Positions 15,362 to 23,679 of a DNA stretch of 50,441 nt are shown one piece after another (position 1 is the first letter of the stretch; the number at the start of each line of letters is the position of its first letter). Position numbers and translations under genes: made by a program. Origin of the DNA: an uncultured Acetatifactor sp. (GTDB lineage Bacteria > Bacillota > Clostridia > Lachnospirales > Lachnospiraceae); the NCBI GenBank assembly GCA_947625475.1, contig CANQOL010000022.1:1-50441 (forward strand), read 5' to 3'. The notes below the pieces were generated by a model that saw nothing but the letters and a program-made list of their open reading frames with translations, did no database searches and was not told the origin of the DNA.

Positions 15362-15389
15362 GCGGGATCGGAGGGCGCGCCGGAAATAC

Positions 15390-15418
15390 TTGTCTATTTT
15401 TCGATTTTGAAGTAAAAT
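15390..15418 (+). promoter_or_regulatory. Sigma-A type promoter of the arsR-type gene
   Basis: TTGTCT (15390-15395), a 17-bp spacer and TAAAAT (15413-15418), 28 bp before the start codon. This short leader would place any autoregulatory operator over the promoter. Confidence 0.7.
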
Positions 15419-15446
15419 AGAACCCATAGAAAGGCGGGCGAGAGGA

Positions 15447-15791
15447 ATGGAGAACGGCAGTTTTATCCATCTGGACGAGGATACGGTGCAGAGAGTGAGC
15501 AGCGCCATGCCTCCTGAGGAGGAGATGCAGGATCTGGCGGAGTTTTACAGAGTGTTCGGGGATTCCACCCGGCTGAAGATCCTGTATGTGCTTCTGTGCT
15601 CGGAAATGTGCGTCTACGATATTGCTAATCTGGTGGGTATGAGCCAGTCGGCCATCTCCCACCAGCTTCGGGTGCTGAAGCAGATGGATCTGGTGAAATA
15701 CCGCAGGGAGGGGAAGACCATCTTTTACTCCCTGGCGGACTCCCATATCGTCACCATTTTGAGCCAGGGTCTGGATCACATCGAGGAGTAG
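15447..15791 (+). CDS. ArsR/SmtB-family metal-sensing repressor with an alpha-5 zinc site
   Basis: Winged-helix regulator of 114 residues, a homodimer that leaves its operator when it binds metal. The helix-turn-helix is seen in VYDIANLVGMSQSAISHQLRVL and the wing in VKYRREGKTIFYSL. The C-terminal helix carries Asp98, His100, His111 and Glu114, exactly the D-x-H-x10-H-x2-E spacing of the SmtB alpha-5 site, so zinc or a similar divalent ion is the likely inducer. The alpha-3 metal motif is incomplete (Cys55 in SEMCVYD, without the second Cys of CadC/ArsR). No metal transporter is adjacent: the next gene is pheA, 100 bp downstream. Targets are therefore elsewhere or it controls this cluster. 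Confidence 0.9.
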   Translation: MENGSFIHLDEDTVQRVSSAMPPEEEMQDLAEFYRVFGDSTRLKILYVLLCSEMCVYDIANLVGMSQSAISHQLRVLKQMDLVKYRREGKTIFYSLADSHIVTILSQGLDHIEE

Positions 15792-15891
15792 GGAAGGACG
15801 GCAGAGGGGCCGCGGCGCAGGGCGCGGAAGGACTTCGGGACGGACGGGGCGCCCGGCCGGAGGGCAAATACGGGAAAAGGCGGACAGAAGC

Positions 15892-17016
15892 ATGGAATTA
15901 GAGGAACTGAGAGAACAGCTGGACGGGATCGATAAGCAGATTGTGGAGCTGTACGAGCACAGGATGGAGGTATGCCGCCAGGTGGCGGAGTATAAGATCC
16001 GCACCGGGAAGAAGGTGCTGGACAGACAGAGGGAAGCGGAAAAGCTCTCCCAGGTCAGGGCCATGACCCACAATGATTTCAACGGACACGGCGTGCAGGA
16101 GCTTTTTGAACAGATCATGTCCATGAGCCGCAAGCTCCAGTATCAGCTTCTGGCGGAGCAGGGAAGCATGGGAAGGCTGCCCTTTATCGGGGTGGATGAG
16201 CTGGAGACCCGCCATGCCAGAGTGGTGTTTCAGGGGGCGGAGGGGGCCTATTCCCAGGCCGCCATGGTAAAGTATTTCGGGCCCGGGATCAACAGCTTTC
16301 ATGTGGACAGCTTTAGGGACGCCATGAGCGCCATCGACGAGGGGAGCGCGGATTTTGCGGTGCTTCCCATCGAGAATTCCACGGCGGGCATCGTCAGCGA
16401 GATCTATGATCTGCTGGTGGAGTTTGAAAATTACATAGTGGGAGAGCAGATCATCCGGATCGAGCACTGCCTGCTGGGGGTGCCGGGGACAAAGCTCCCG
16501 GAGATCCGGACGGTGTATTCCCATCCCCAGTCCCTGATGCAGAGCTCCCGCTACCTGGCGGGTACGGACTGGCGGCAGATCAGTATGCAGAACAATGCCT
16601 TTGCTGCCAGGAAGGTGGCCCAGGATCAGGACAGGACCCAGGCGGCCATCGCCGGGGAGTACGCGGCGGGGGTTTACGGGCTGGAGATTTTAAAGCGGGG
16701 CGTGAACGATTCCGACTCCAACTCCACCCGCTTTATCATTGTGACCAATCAAAAGATCTTCCGGAAGGATGCGGGAAAGGTCAGCATCTGTTTTGAGCTG
16801 CCCCATCAGAGCGGCTCCCTCTACCATATGCTGTCCCATTTTATCTACAATAATCTGAACATGAGCAGGATCGAGAGCCGTCCCATCGAGGGGAGGGACT
16901 GGGAATACCGGTTCTTTATCGACTTTGACGGGAATCTGGCGGACAGCGCGGTGAAGAATGCGCTGCGGGGGCTTCGGGAGGAGGCCCGGAACATGAAGAT
17001 CCTGGGAAATTATTAG
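15892..17016 (+). CDS. pheA: Chorismate mutase / prephenate dehydratase (P-protein)
   Basis: Bifunctional enzyme of 374 residues for phenylalanine synthesis: chorismate to prephenate to phenylpyruvate. An AroQ-type chorismate mutase covers about 1-88 (LREQLDGIDKQIVELYEHRM). Prephenate dehydratase follows from about 104 to 285 (VVFQGAEGAYSQAAM, VLPIENSTAGIVSEIYDLL, SNSTRFIIV). A C-terminal ACT regulatory domain from about 297 contains SGSLYHMLSHF and the ESRP phenylalanine-binding motif, so feedback inhibition is expected. The 100-bp leader is extremely GC-rich, with no Phe-rich leader peptide seen. It is followed after 10 bp by a DUF815 ATPase gene. Confidence 0.95.
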   Translation: MELEELREQLDGIDKQIVELYEHRMEVCRQVAEYKIRTGKKVLDRQREAEKLSQVRAMTHNDFNGHGVQELFEQIMSMSRKLQYQLLAEQGSMGRLPFIGVDELETRHARVVFQGAEGAYSQAAMVKYFGPGINSFHVDSFRDAMSAIDEGSADFAVLPIENSTAGIVSEIYDLLVEFENYIVGEQIIRIEHCLLGVPGTKLPEIRTVYSHPQSLMQSSRYLAGTDWRQISMQNNAFAARKVAQDQDRTQAAIAGEYAAGVYGLEILKRGVNDSDSNSTRFIIVTNQKIFRKDAGKVSICFELPHQSGSLYHMLSHFIYNNLNMSRIESRPIEGRDWEYRFFIDFDGNLADSAVKNALRGLREEARNMKILGNY

Positions 17017-17026
17017 GAGGAAACAT

Positions 17027-18313
17027 ATGAAGCAGCGGCAGCTGATCGTGTACAGGGATTTTCCGGGGGAGAGCCTGCTGGAAAAGATGACGGGACTGAT
17101 GGAGAATTATGGGGAGATGGACAGGGGAGAGGCAGCAGGAGAGCTGTACGACTGTCTTCATGAGCTGCTGGAGCAGGCCGGACGCTACGGCTTTCAGGGC
17201 AATCTCTGGCACTGCTATCTGGCCCATCTTCTGGTGAATCATGAGAACAGCTACAGCATGGGCTGCGAGATCCGCGGCCCCGTAGAGGGCACCGTAAATG
17301 GGGCGGTCCTCCACGATATGGAGATCTTCCGGGAGTGGTATCAGTATGATTTCGGCCCCATGGAGGCGGCCCTGGGGGTGCCACAGCTGGAGCTGGCCCT
17401 GCGCTATGAGAGCAGTCAGAGGGAGAGCCGGGTCTACAACACGCGGATCCGCGCCCGGATCTGCGAGCTGGCAGGAAAGCTGGCCCGGGACGGCTCCGCC
17501 CGGGAGATGAAGGACACGCTGACGGAGTTTTACAGGGAGTACGGGGTGGGGAAATTCGGCCTCCACAAGTCCTTCCGCATCCGCCAGGGGAAGGATGGGG
17601 CGGAGATCGAGCCTATTTTGAACATTGCCCATGTAAAGCTGGAGGATCTGGTGGGCTATGAGATCCCCAAGAAAAAGCTCACCGACAACACGGAGGCCTT
17701 CGTGGCCGGCAGGAAGGCCAACAACTGCCTGCTGTTCGGGGACGCGGGCACCGGGAAGTCCTCCTGCATCAAGGCCATTGCCAACGAGTATTATGACCGG
17801 GGGCTGCGGATCATCGAGGTGTATAAGCATCAGCTGGAGTACTTAAGCGAGTGCATCAGCCGGATCAAAAACCGGAACTACCGATTTATCATCTACATGG
17901 ATGATCTGAGCTTTGAGGATTTTGAGACGGAGTACAAATATCTGAAGGCGGTCATCGAGGGCGGCCTGGAGAAAAAGCCGGAGAATGTGCTGATCTACGC
18001 AACCTCCAACCGCCGCCACCTGATCCGGGAGAACTACAGCGACAAGGAGGAAATCCGTCAGGATATGCACACCAGCGACACGGTGCAGGAAAAGCTCTCT
18101 CTGGTGTCCCGCTTCGGGGTGACGATCTACTTCGGGGCGCCGGACAGAAAGCAGTTCCAGGACATTGTGACCACCCTGGCCCGGCGCAATGGGGTGGAAC
18201 TGGATCAGGAGGAGCTGCTGGCCCAGGCCAACAAGTGGGAGCTGGCCCACGGAGGGCTCTCCGGGCGCTGCGCCCAGCAGTTCATCGATTATCTGCTGGG
18301 AAGGATGCCGTAA
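17027..18313 (+). CDS. DUF815-family AAA-type ATPase
   Basis: Protein of 428 residues with Walker A GDAGTGKS at 238-245 and Walker B FIIYMDD at about 287-293, followed by LSFEDFETEYKYLKAVIEGG, ATSNRRHLI (sensor 1) and a VSRFGVTIYFGAPDR segment typical of DUF815. The N-terminal 200 residues are helical and less conserved. The family resembles the AAA+ module of DnaA/DnaC-type proteins, but its cellular role is not established. GGAGG lies directly before the ATG. It sits tightly between pheA and ppx, so it is cotranscribed with both. Confidence 0.9.
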   Translation: MKQRQLIVYRDFPGESLLEKMTGLMENYGEMDRGEAAGELYDCLHELLEQAGRYGFQGNLWHCYLAHLLVNHENSYSMGCEIRGPVEGTVNGAVLHDMEIFREWYQYDFGPMEAALGVPQLELALRYESSQRESRVYNTRIRARICELAGKLARDGSAREMKDTLTEFYREYGVGKFGLHKSFRIRQGKDGAEIEPILNIAHVKLEDLVGYEIPKKKLTDNTEAFVAGRKANNCLLFGDAGTGKSSCIKAIANEYYDRGLRIIEVYKHQLEYLSECISRIKNRNYRFIIYMDDLSFEDFETEYKYLKAVIEGGLEKKPENVLIYATSNRRHLIRENYSDKEEIRQDMHTSDTVQEKLSLVSRFGVTIYFGAPDRKQFQDIVTTLARRNGVELDQEELLAQANKWELAHGGLSGRCAQQFIDYLLGRMP

Positions 18314-18332
18314 GGATTCTGGGGAGGTTGCC

Positions 18333-19874
18333 ATGAAGACATTTGCAGCTATCGTGGTGGGGAGCTTTGAGATCACCATGAAGATTTTTGAATTTTCCGG
18401 CAGGAACGCCCGCCGGGAGATTGACAGCGTGAGGCAGAGGCTGGATCTGGGGAGCGACACCTATGTGAAGGGCAAGATCGGAAACGACAAGATGGACGAT
18501 CTGTGCCGCACCCTGAAGGAGTTTACCCGGATCATGAAGACCTATGGGGTGTCGGAGTACCGCGCCTACGGCACCAGCAGCTTTCGGGAGATCCCAAACA
18601 CCCGGATCGTCCTGGATCAGATCAAGCAGCGCACGGGTATCTCTCTGGAGGTGCTGAGCAACTCGGAGCAGCGCTTTCTGGATTACAAATCCGTTGCCTT
18701 TAAGGGGGAGATGTTCCGGGAGGTGATTACCGAGGGGACCGCCATCGTGGAGATCGGGGGAGGGAGCCTGCAGATCTCCCTGTTTGACAACGACACCCTG
18801 GTGTCCACTCAGCAGCTCCGCCTGGGAGTGCTCCGGCTCCAGGAGCTGCTCCACCGGCTCAACGCCCGCACCGGCCAGGGGGAGAGCCTGATCGAGGAAA
18901 TTGCCTCCGCCCAGCTGGCTACCTTTAAAAAGCTTTATCTGAAGGACCGGAGCATCCGTACAGTGATTGTGGTGGACGAATACTTTTCGGTGTGGGTCGC
19001 CCGCCGGGCCGGGAAAAAGCAGGAGAAGGCTTTGGTAAGCGCGGAGGAGTGCCGGCAGTTCCTCCAGATGCTGCGGGAGAGCTCCTACGGGGAGATCAGC
19101 CGGCTTTTGGACGTGCCGGAGGAAGCGGTGGGGCTGACCTTTATCAGCACCTGTCTGGTGAACCGGATCCTGCGGCTCATGGAGGCGGAGCGGGTCTGGG
19201 TGCCCGGCGTGACCCTCTGCGACGGCATCGCCTACGAGTATGCGGAGAAAAACAGGCTTCTCTCCACCGATCACGATTTCGAGAAGGATATTGTGGCCTG
19301 CGCCAGGAATATCAGCAAGCGGTACATGGGAAGCCGCAAGCGGGGGGAGACTCTGGAGAATATCACCATGACCCTCTTTGACAGCATGAAGAAGATACAC
19401 GGCCTGGGCAGGAGGGAGCGGCTGTATCTGCGGATCGCGGCCCTTCTGCACGACTGCGGCAAGTATATCAGCATGGTCAACATCGGGGAGAGCTCCTACC
19501 AGATCATCATGGCCACGGAGATTATCGGCCTCTCCCACATGGAGCGGGAGATTGTGGCCCAGGTGGTACGGTTTAACCACAGCCCCTTCGTGTACTACGA
19601 CAGGATGAAGGAGGAAGGGACCGCCCTGGACGGGGATGCCTACCTGACGGTCGCCAAGCTCACCGCCCTTCTGCGGGTGGCCAACGCCCTGGACCGGAGC
19701 CACAAGCAGAAGCTGAAGGGCGTGAAGGCGGCGCTGAAGGAGGATCAGCTGGTGCTCACGGTGGAGACCCAGGAGGATATCACCCTGGAGAGGGGGATCT
19801 TTGACGAGAGAGCCGATTTCTTCCAGGAGGTGTTCAGCATCCGGCCGGTGATTCGGCAGAAAAAGCCCATGTGA
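18333..19874 (+). CDS. ppx: Ppx/GppA-type exopolyphosphatase with HD domain
   Basis: Protein of 513 residues that hydrolyses terminal phosphates of polyphosphate or pppGpp. The N-terminal ASKHA fold shows a variant phosphate-1 loop (VVGSFEITMKIFEF), YRAYGTSSFREIPN, ISLEVLSNSEQRFLDY and IVEIGGGSLQISLF. The C-terminal part, from about 320, is an HD domain (LLHDCGKY, LSHMEREIVAQVVRFN). The N-terminal phosphate loop has V-G-S-F where many Ppx proteins have D-x-G-S-N-S, so catalytic details may differ. GGGGAGG decides the start at 18333; the longer frame upstream is antisense-free but overlaps the DUF815 gene. It is followed by ppk, a well-known pairing. Confidence 0.9.
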   Translation: MKTFAAIVVGSFEITMKIFEFSGRNARREIDSVRQRLDLGSDTYVKGKIGNDKMDDLCRTLKEFTRIMKTYGVSEYRAYGTSSFREIPNTRIVLDQIKQRTGISLEVLSNSEQRFLDYKSVAFKGEMFREVITEGTAIVEIGGGSLQISLFDNDTLVSTQQLRLGVLRLQELLHRLNARTGQGESLIEEIASAQLATFKKLYLKDRSIRTVIVVDEYFSVWVARRAGKKQEKALVSAEECRQFLQMLRESSYGEISRLLDVPEEAVGLTFISTCLVNRILRLMEAERVWVPGVTLCDGIAYEYAEKNRLLSTDHDFEKDIVACARNISKRYMGSRKRGETLENITMTLFDSMKKIHGLGRRERLYLRIAALLHDCGKYISMVNIGESSYQIIMATEIIGLSHMEREIVAQVVRFNHSPFVYYDRMKEEGTALDGDAYLTVAKLTALLRVANALDRSHKQKLKGVKAALKEDQLVLTVETQEDITLERGIFDERADFFQEVFSIRPVIRQKKPM

Positions 19875-19891
19875 GGGCCGAAAGGAGCAAG

Positions 19892-22027
19892 ATGAGCGAG
19901 ATTGATTTTACGAATCCCAAATGGTATACCAACAGGGAGCTGAGCTGGATTTTGTTTGACCACAGGGTGCTGGACGAGGCGCGGGACAAGAACATTCCTC
20001 TCTTTGAGCGGCTGAAATTCCTAAGCATCACGGCCTCCAACCTGGATGAATTTTTCATGGTACGGGTGGCCTCCCTGAAGGATATGGTCAACGCCGGCTA
20101 CGACAAGGCGGACATTGCAGGCATGACGCCCTCCCAGCAGCTGGAGGCGCTGGACGGGGCCATTCACGAACTGGTAAATCTCCAGTATTCCACCTACAAC
20201 CGCTCCCTCCTGCCCCTGCTGGAGCAGAGCGGCCTGCATGTGATCCGAAAGCATGAGGATTTAAGCCCCCAGGAGGAAGTCTATATAGACCGGTATTTTG
20301 AGGACAATGTGTACCCGGTGCTGACTCCCATGGCGGTGGATTCCTCCCGCCCCTTTCCTCTGATCCGCAACAAATCCCTGAACATCGGGGCCCTGATTCA
20401 AAAAAAGGGCGCGGGCGGGGAGCTGGAGTTTGCCACGGTGCAGGTGCCCAGCGTGCTTTCCCGGATTGTGCCCCTGCCCGGGCAGGAGGGGGAGGACCTC
20501 CGGAAGGTGATCCTGCTGGAGGAAGTCATTGAGCGCAACATCCAGAAGCTGTTCCTGAACTACCGTGTGGTCTGCGCCCATCCCTTTCGGATCATGCGCA
20601 ACGCGGATTTGACCATAGAGGAGGACGAGGCTGCGGATCTGCTCAAGGAGATCGAAAAGCAGCTGAAGCGCCGCCAGTGGGGAGAGGTGATCCGGCTGGA
20701 GGTGGAGAGCGGCATCGACAAGCGCCTCTTAAAGATGATCAAAAAGGAGCTGCGCATGGAAAGCAGGGGGCTCTATGAGATCGAGGGGCCTCTGGATCTG
20801 ACCTTTCTGATGAAGATGTACGGCATGGAGGGCTTCGACCATCTGAAGGCGCAGGGGTATGAGCCCCAGCCGGTGCCCAGGCTTCCGGCGGGCTGCGATA
20901 TCTTTGAAGAGATCCGCAGGGGGGATATCCTGCTTCACCACCCCTATCAGAGCTTCACCCCGGTGGTGGATTTCATCCGTCAGGCGGCCAGGGATCCCCA
21001 GGTGCTGGCCATCAAGCAGACCCTCTACCGGGTCAGCGGGCATTCGCCTATCATCAGCGCCCTGGCCCAGGCTGCGGAGAACGGCAAGCAGGTGTCCGTC
21101 CTGGTGGAGCTGAAGGCCAGGTTTGATGAGGAAAACAATATCGTCTGGGCGAAGATGCTGGAGAAGGCGGGGTGCCATGTGATCTATGGGCTGGTGGGCT
21201 TAAAGACCCACAGCAAGATCACCCTGGTGGTCCGGCGGGAGGAGGACGGCATCCGCCGGTATGTGCACCTGGGGACGGGCAACTACAATGACGCCACCGC
21301 CAAGCTCTATACGGATGTGGGGCTTTTCACCTGCCGGGAGGTGATGGGGGAGGACGCCACGGCGGTCTTTAACATGCTCAGCGGCTATTCCGAGCCCCGG
21401 TTCTGGAACCGGCTTTCCCTGGCGCCCCTCTGGCTGAAGGACAAATTCCTGTATCTGATCGCCCGGGAGAAAAAGTACGCCCTGGAGGGCAGGCAGGCCC
21501 ATATCATCGCCAAGATGAATTCCCTGTGCGACAGGGATGTGATTGCAGCCCTCTATGAGGCCAGCGCCGCGGGGGTGCAGATCCAGCTGATTGTGCGGGG
21601 GATCTGCTGCCTGAGGACGGGGATCCCGGGGGTGAGCGAGAACATCACGGTCCGGTCCATCGTGGGGAATTTTTTGGAGCACGCCCGGATCTTCTATTTT
21701 CAGAACGACGAGGAGCCGGAGATCTACTGCGGCAGCGCCGACTGGATGCCCCGGAACCTGGAGCGGCGGGTGGAGATCCTCTTCCCGGTGGAGGAACCGA
21801 CCCTGAAGGAGGAACTGCGCCGGATCCTGGACTGGCAGCTGGCGGACACGGTGAAGGCCCAGGTGCTTAAGCCCGACGGGTCCTACGAGAGAGTGGACAG
21901 GAGGGGCAAAGAGAAATTCAACTCCCAGGAGGCGTTCTGCCGGGAGGCAGTCCGTCTGGCCGGGGAGGCCAGAGGGGACGATGCGGTCAAGAGCAGGGTG
22001 TTTATCCCGGAAAGGCATTTGGAATGA
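19892..22027 (+). CDS. ppk1: Polyphosphate kinase 1
   Basis: Protein of 711 residues, normal for PPK1, which reversibly polymerises the ATP gamma-phosphate into inorganic polyphosphate at the membrane. The N domain begins with NRELSWILFDHRVLDEARD and ASNLDEFFMVRVASLKD. The two conserved catalytic-core histidines are His440 (LKTHSK) and His597 (FLEHARIF); their spacing of 157 equals that of His435 and His592 in E. coli. VHLGTGNYNDATAKLYTD and SADWMPRNLERRVE are also intact. AAAGGAG places the start at 19892. It partners the upstream ppx, and its stop overlaps the maf start (ATGA). Confidence 0.96.
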   Translation: MSEIDFTNPKWYTNRELSWILFDHRVLDEARDKNIPLFERLKFLSITASNLDEFFMVRVASLKDMVNAGYDKADIAGMTPSQQLEALDGAIHELVNLQYSTYNRSLLPLLEQSGLHVIRKHEDLSPQEEVYIDRYFEDNVYPVLTPMAVDSSRPFPLIRNKSLNIGALIQKKGAGGELEFATVQVPSVLSRIVPLPGQEGEDLRKVILLEEVIERNIQKLFLNYRVVCAHPFRIMRNADLTIEEDEAADLLKEIEKQLKRRQWGEVIRLEVESGIDKRLLKMIKKELRMESRGLYEIEGPLDLTFLMKMYGMEGFDHLKAQGYEPQPVPRLPAGCDIFEEIRRGDILLHHPYQSFTPVVDFIRQAARDPQVLAIKQTLYRVSGHSPIISALAQAAENGKQVSVLVELKARFDEENNIVWAKMLEKAGCHVIYGLVGLKTHSKITLVVRREEDGIRRYVHLGTGNYNDATAKLYTDVGLFTCREVMGEDATAVFNMLSGYSEPRFWNRLSLAPLWLKDKFLYLIAREKKYALEGRQAHIIAKMNSLCDRDVIAALYEASAAGVQIQLIVRGICCLRTGIPGVSENITVRSIVGNFLEHARIFYFQNDEEPEIYCGSADWMPRNLERRVEILFPVEEPTLKEELRRILDWQLADTVKAQVLKPDGSYERVDRRGKEKFNSQEAFCREAVRLAGEARGDDAVKSRVFIPERHLE

Positions 22028-22599
22028 GGATTGTGCTGGCGTCAGGCTCCCCCAGAAGGCGGGAGCTGCTTGGGAAACTGTTTCCGGAGTTTGAGGTCAT
22101 CGCCAGCCAGGCGGACGAGAGGACGGATGCCCGGGAGAGCGCCGGGATGGTGGAGGAACTCTCCGCCCGGAAGGCGGAGGCCGTCCTTGAGGGCCTGGCC
22201 GGGGATGTGCTGGTCATCGGTGCGGACACTGTGGTGGCCCTGGGAGAGCGGATTTTGGGAAAACCGGCGGACTTAAGGCAGGCCATGGAGATGCTCTCCG
22301 GCCTGGAGGGCAGGGATCATACGGTCTATACGGGGGTGACTCTTTTGGAGCGCCGCGGGGAGAGGGTGCGCCGCAGGACCTTTCATGAGGGCACCAGAGT
22401 GCATTTTTATCCCATGTCCCGGCAGGAGATAGAATGGTATGCGGGGACGGGAGAGCCCATGGACAAGGCGGGGGCCTACGGCATCCAGGGGCTGGGCGCC
22501 CGGTTTGTGAGAGGAATCGAGGGGGACTACGACAATGTGGTGGGGCTGCCTCTGGCCAGGCTGTATCAGGAGATAAAGGCATGGGGGGAGATCCTGTGA
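22024..22599 (+). CDS. maf: Maf-family nucleoside triphosphate pyrophosphatase
   Basis: Protein of 191 residues that hydrolyses non-canonical or modified NTPs to monophosphates (house-cleaning), also called septum formation inhibitor. Recognised by LASGSPRRRELL at the start, the catalytic GADTVVALGERILGKP segment, the HTVYTGVTL strand and the GKAGAYG-like DKAGAYGIQG followed by GDYDNVVGLPL. The start overlaps the ppk1 stop by four bases. A HAD phosphatase follows within 10 bp. Confidence 0.95.
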   Translation: MRIVLASGSPRRRELLGKLFPEFEVIASQADERTDARESAGMVEELSARKAEAVLEGLAGDVLVIGADTVVALGERILGKPADLRQAMEMLSGLEGRDHTVYTGVTLLERRGERVRRRTFHEGTRVHFYPMSRQEIEWYAGTGEPMDKAGAYGIQGLGARFVRGIEGDYDNVVGLPLARLYQEIKAWGEIL

Positions 22600-22609
22600 G
22601 GAGGAGCCT

Positions 22610-23263
22610 ATGAAGAGGGCGGTGATCTTTGACCTGGACGGAACGCTGTCGGATTCCATCCGGTCCATCCAATACAGCGCGGACAAGGCGCTGGCCGAAT
22701 TCGGCCTGGGGCCCTTCCCTGTGGAGGACTACAAATATTTTGTGGGGGATGGGGCTGCCAAGCTGGTGGAGAGATGCCTGCTGGCATCGGGAGATCGGGA
22801 GCTGTCCCTCTTTGACAGGGTCTATCCGAGATACCGGGAAATTTTTCGGGAAAACTGTATGTATCAGGTGAAGCCCTACCGGGGGATCCCGGAGGTGCTG
22901 GGAGCCTTAAGGGAGAGAAGGATTGCCGCGGCGGTGCTCTCCAACAAGCCCCACCGGGAGACCGTGGAGGTGATCGGGGCGCTCTTTGGGGAGGGATGTT
23001 TTGAGCGGATCCAGGGCCAGGAGGAGGGGCTGGCGCGAAAGCCGAGCCCTGAGGGGGTTTTTCGGATCCTGGAGGGGCTCGGGCTTCTGCCGAACGATGC
23101 TCTGTACGTGGGCGATACCTGTACGGATATGCGCACGGGAAAGAGCGCCGGCGTCTTTACTCTGGGGGCCCTCTGGGGATTTCGGGACCGAAGGGAGCTG
23201 GAGGAAAACGGGGCGGACGCTGTCCTGGAAAATCCGCTTGAGATACTTGACTATATTGGATAA
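22610..23263 (+). CDS. HAD-family phosphatase (phosphoglycolate phosphatase-like)
   Basis: Protein of 217 residues with all four HAD motifs: FDLDGTLSDS (nucleophile and acid Asp, residues about 8-17), VLSNKPH (motif II), RKPSPEG (motif III Lys) and YVGDTCTDM (motif IV). The helical cap follows motif I, as in Gph and PpaX. Substrate could be phosphoglycolate, pyrophosphate or a sugar phosphate. GAGGAG precedes the ATG. It is the last gene of the pheA-DUF815-ppx-ppk-maf run. The promoter of the next gene lies across its 3' end. Confidence 0.9.
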   Translation: MKRAVIFDLDGTLSDSIRSIQYSADKALAEFGLGPFPVEDYKYFVGDGAAKLVERCLLASGDRELSLFDRVYPRYREIFRENCMYQVKPYRGIPEVLGALRERRIAAAVLSNKPHRETVEVIGALFGEGCFERIQGQEEGLARKPSPEGVFRILEGLGLLPNDALYVGDTCTDMRTGKSAGVFTLGALWGFRDRRELEENGADAVLENPLEILDYIG

Positions 23264-23275
23264 AGTTACTATTAT
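23247..23275 (+). promoter_or_regulatory. Sigma-A type promoter of the small acidic protein gene
   Basis: TTGACT (23247-23252), a 17-bp spacer and TATTAT (23270-23275). The -35 lies inside the end of the HAD gene. A small GAGAAA/TTTCTC hairpin follows in the 5' leader. Confidence 0.7.
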
Positions 23276-23339
23276 AGGTTATGAGGAGAGAAAGTTTCTC
23301 AACGGGAGCGTATGCTATTATCGAAAAGGAGGAGAAGAT

Positions 23340-23603
23340 ATGCACGAATTCGACGATGCGGTATTGGAGTGCTTTTTGGACAATCAGTTACAGCTATTCC
23401 CGGATAAGGTGGCGGAGACTCTGGAGGAGGCGGAGAGCTTCCTGGAGGACTGCATGGCTGTGGTAGTGGATTCCGTGGACGAAGTGATTGAATACTTTGA
23501 GGATGAGGGCGTGGACATGGACGGCGCGGTGGGAGAAGAGATCCTGGATGCGGACGAGGTGTTTGACGTGGGAGACGGCAGATATCTGATCGTGGAGGGC
23601 TGA
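23340..23603 (+). CDS. Small, very acidic protein of unknown function
   Basis: Protein of 87 residues, supported by a strong AAAAGGAGGAG and its own promoter. About a third of residues are Asp or Glu and there are almost no basic ones. There is no signal peptide or membrane helix. The text reads like one helical domain (DNQLQLFPDKVAETLEEAESFLEDCM) followed by short strands and acidic helices (VDEVIEYFEDEGVDM). The C-terminus (VFDVGDGRYLIVEG) looks like a beta hairpin. The acidity might mimic nucleic acid or bind cations, but that is speculation. No family recognised. Confidence 0.75.
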   Translation: MHEFDDAVLECFLDNQLQLFPDKVAETLEEAESFLEDCMAVVVDSVDEVIEYFEDEGVDMDGAVGEEILDADEVFDVGDGRYLIVEG

Positions 23604-23679
23604 GCCGGCCGGTCTTATCTGCATAGGGTCCCGCCCAGAGCCGGAGGCGGATCACAGAAAATAAAGGAGGTAAAGGAAA

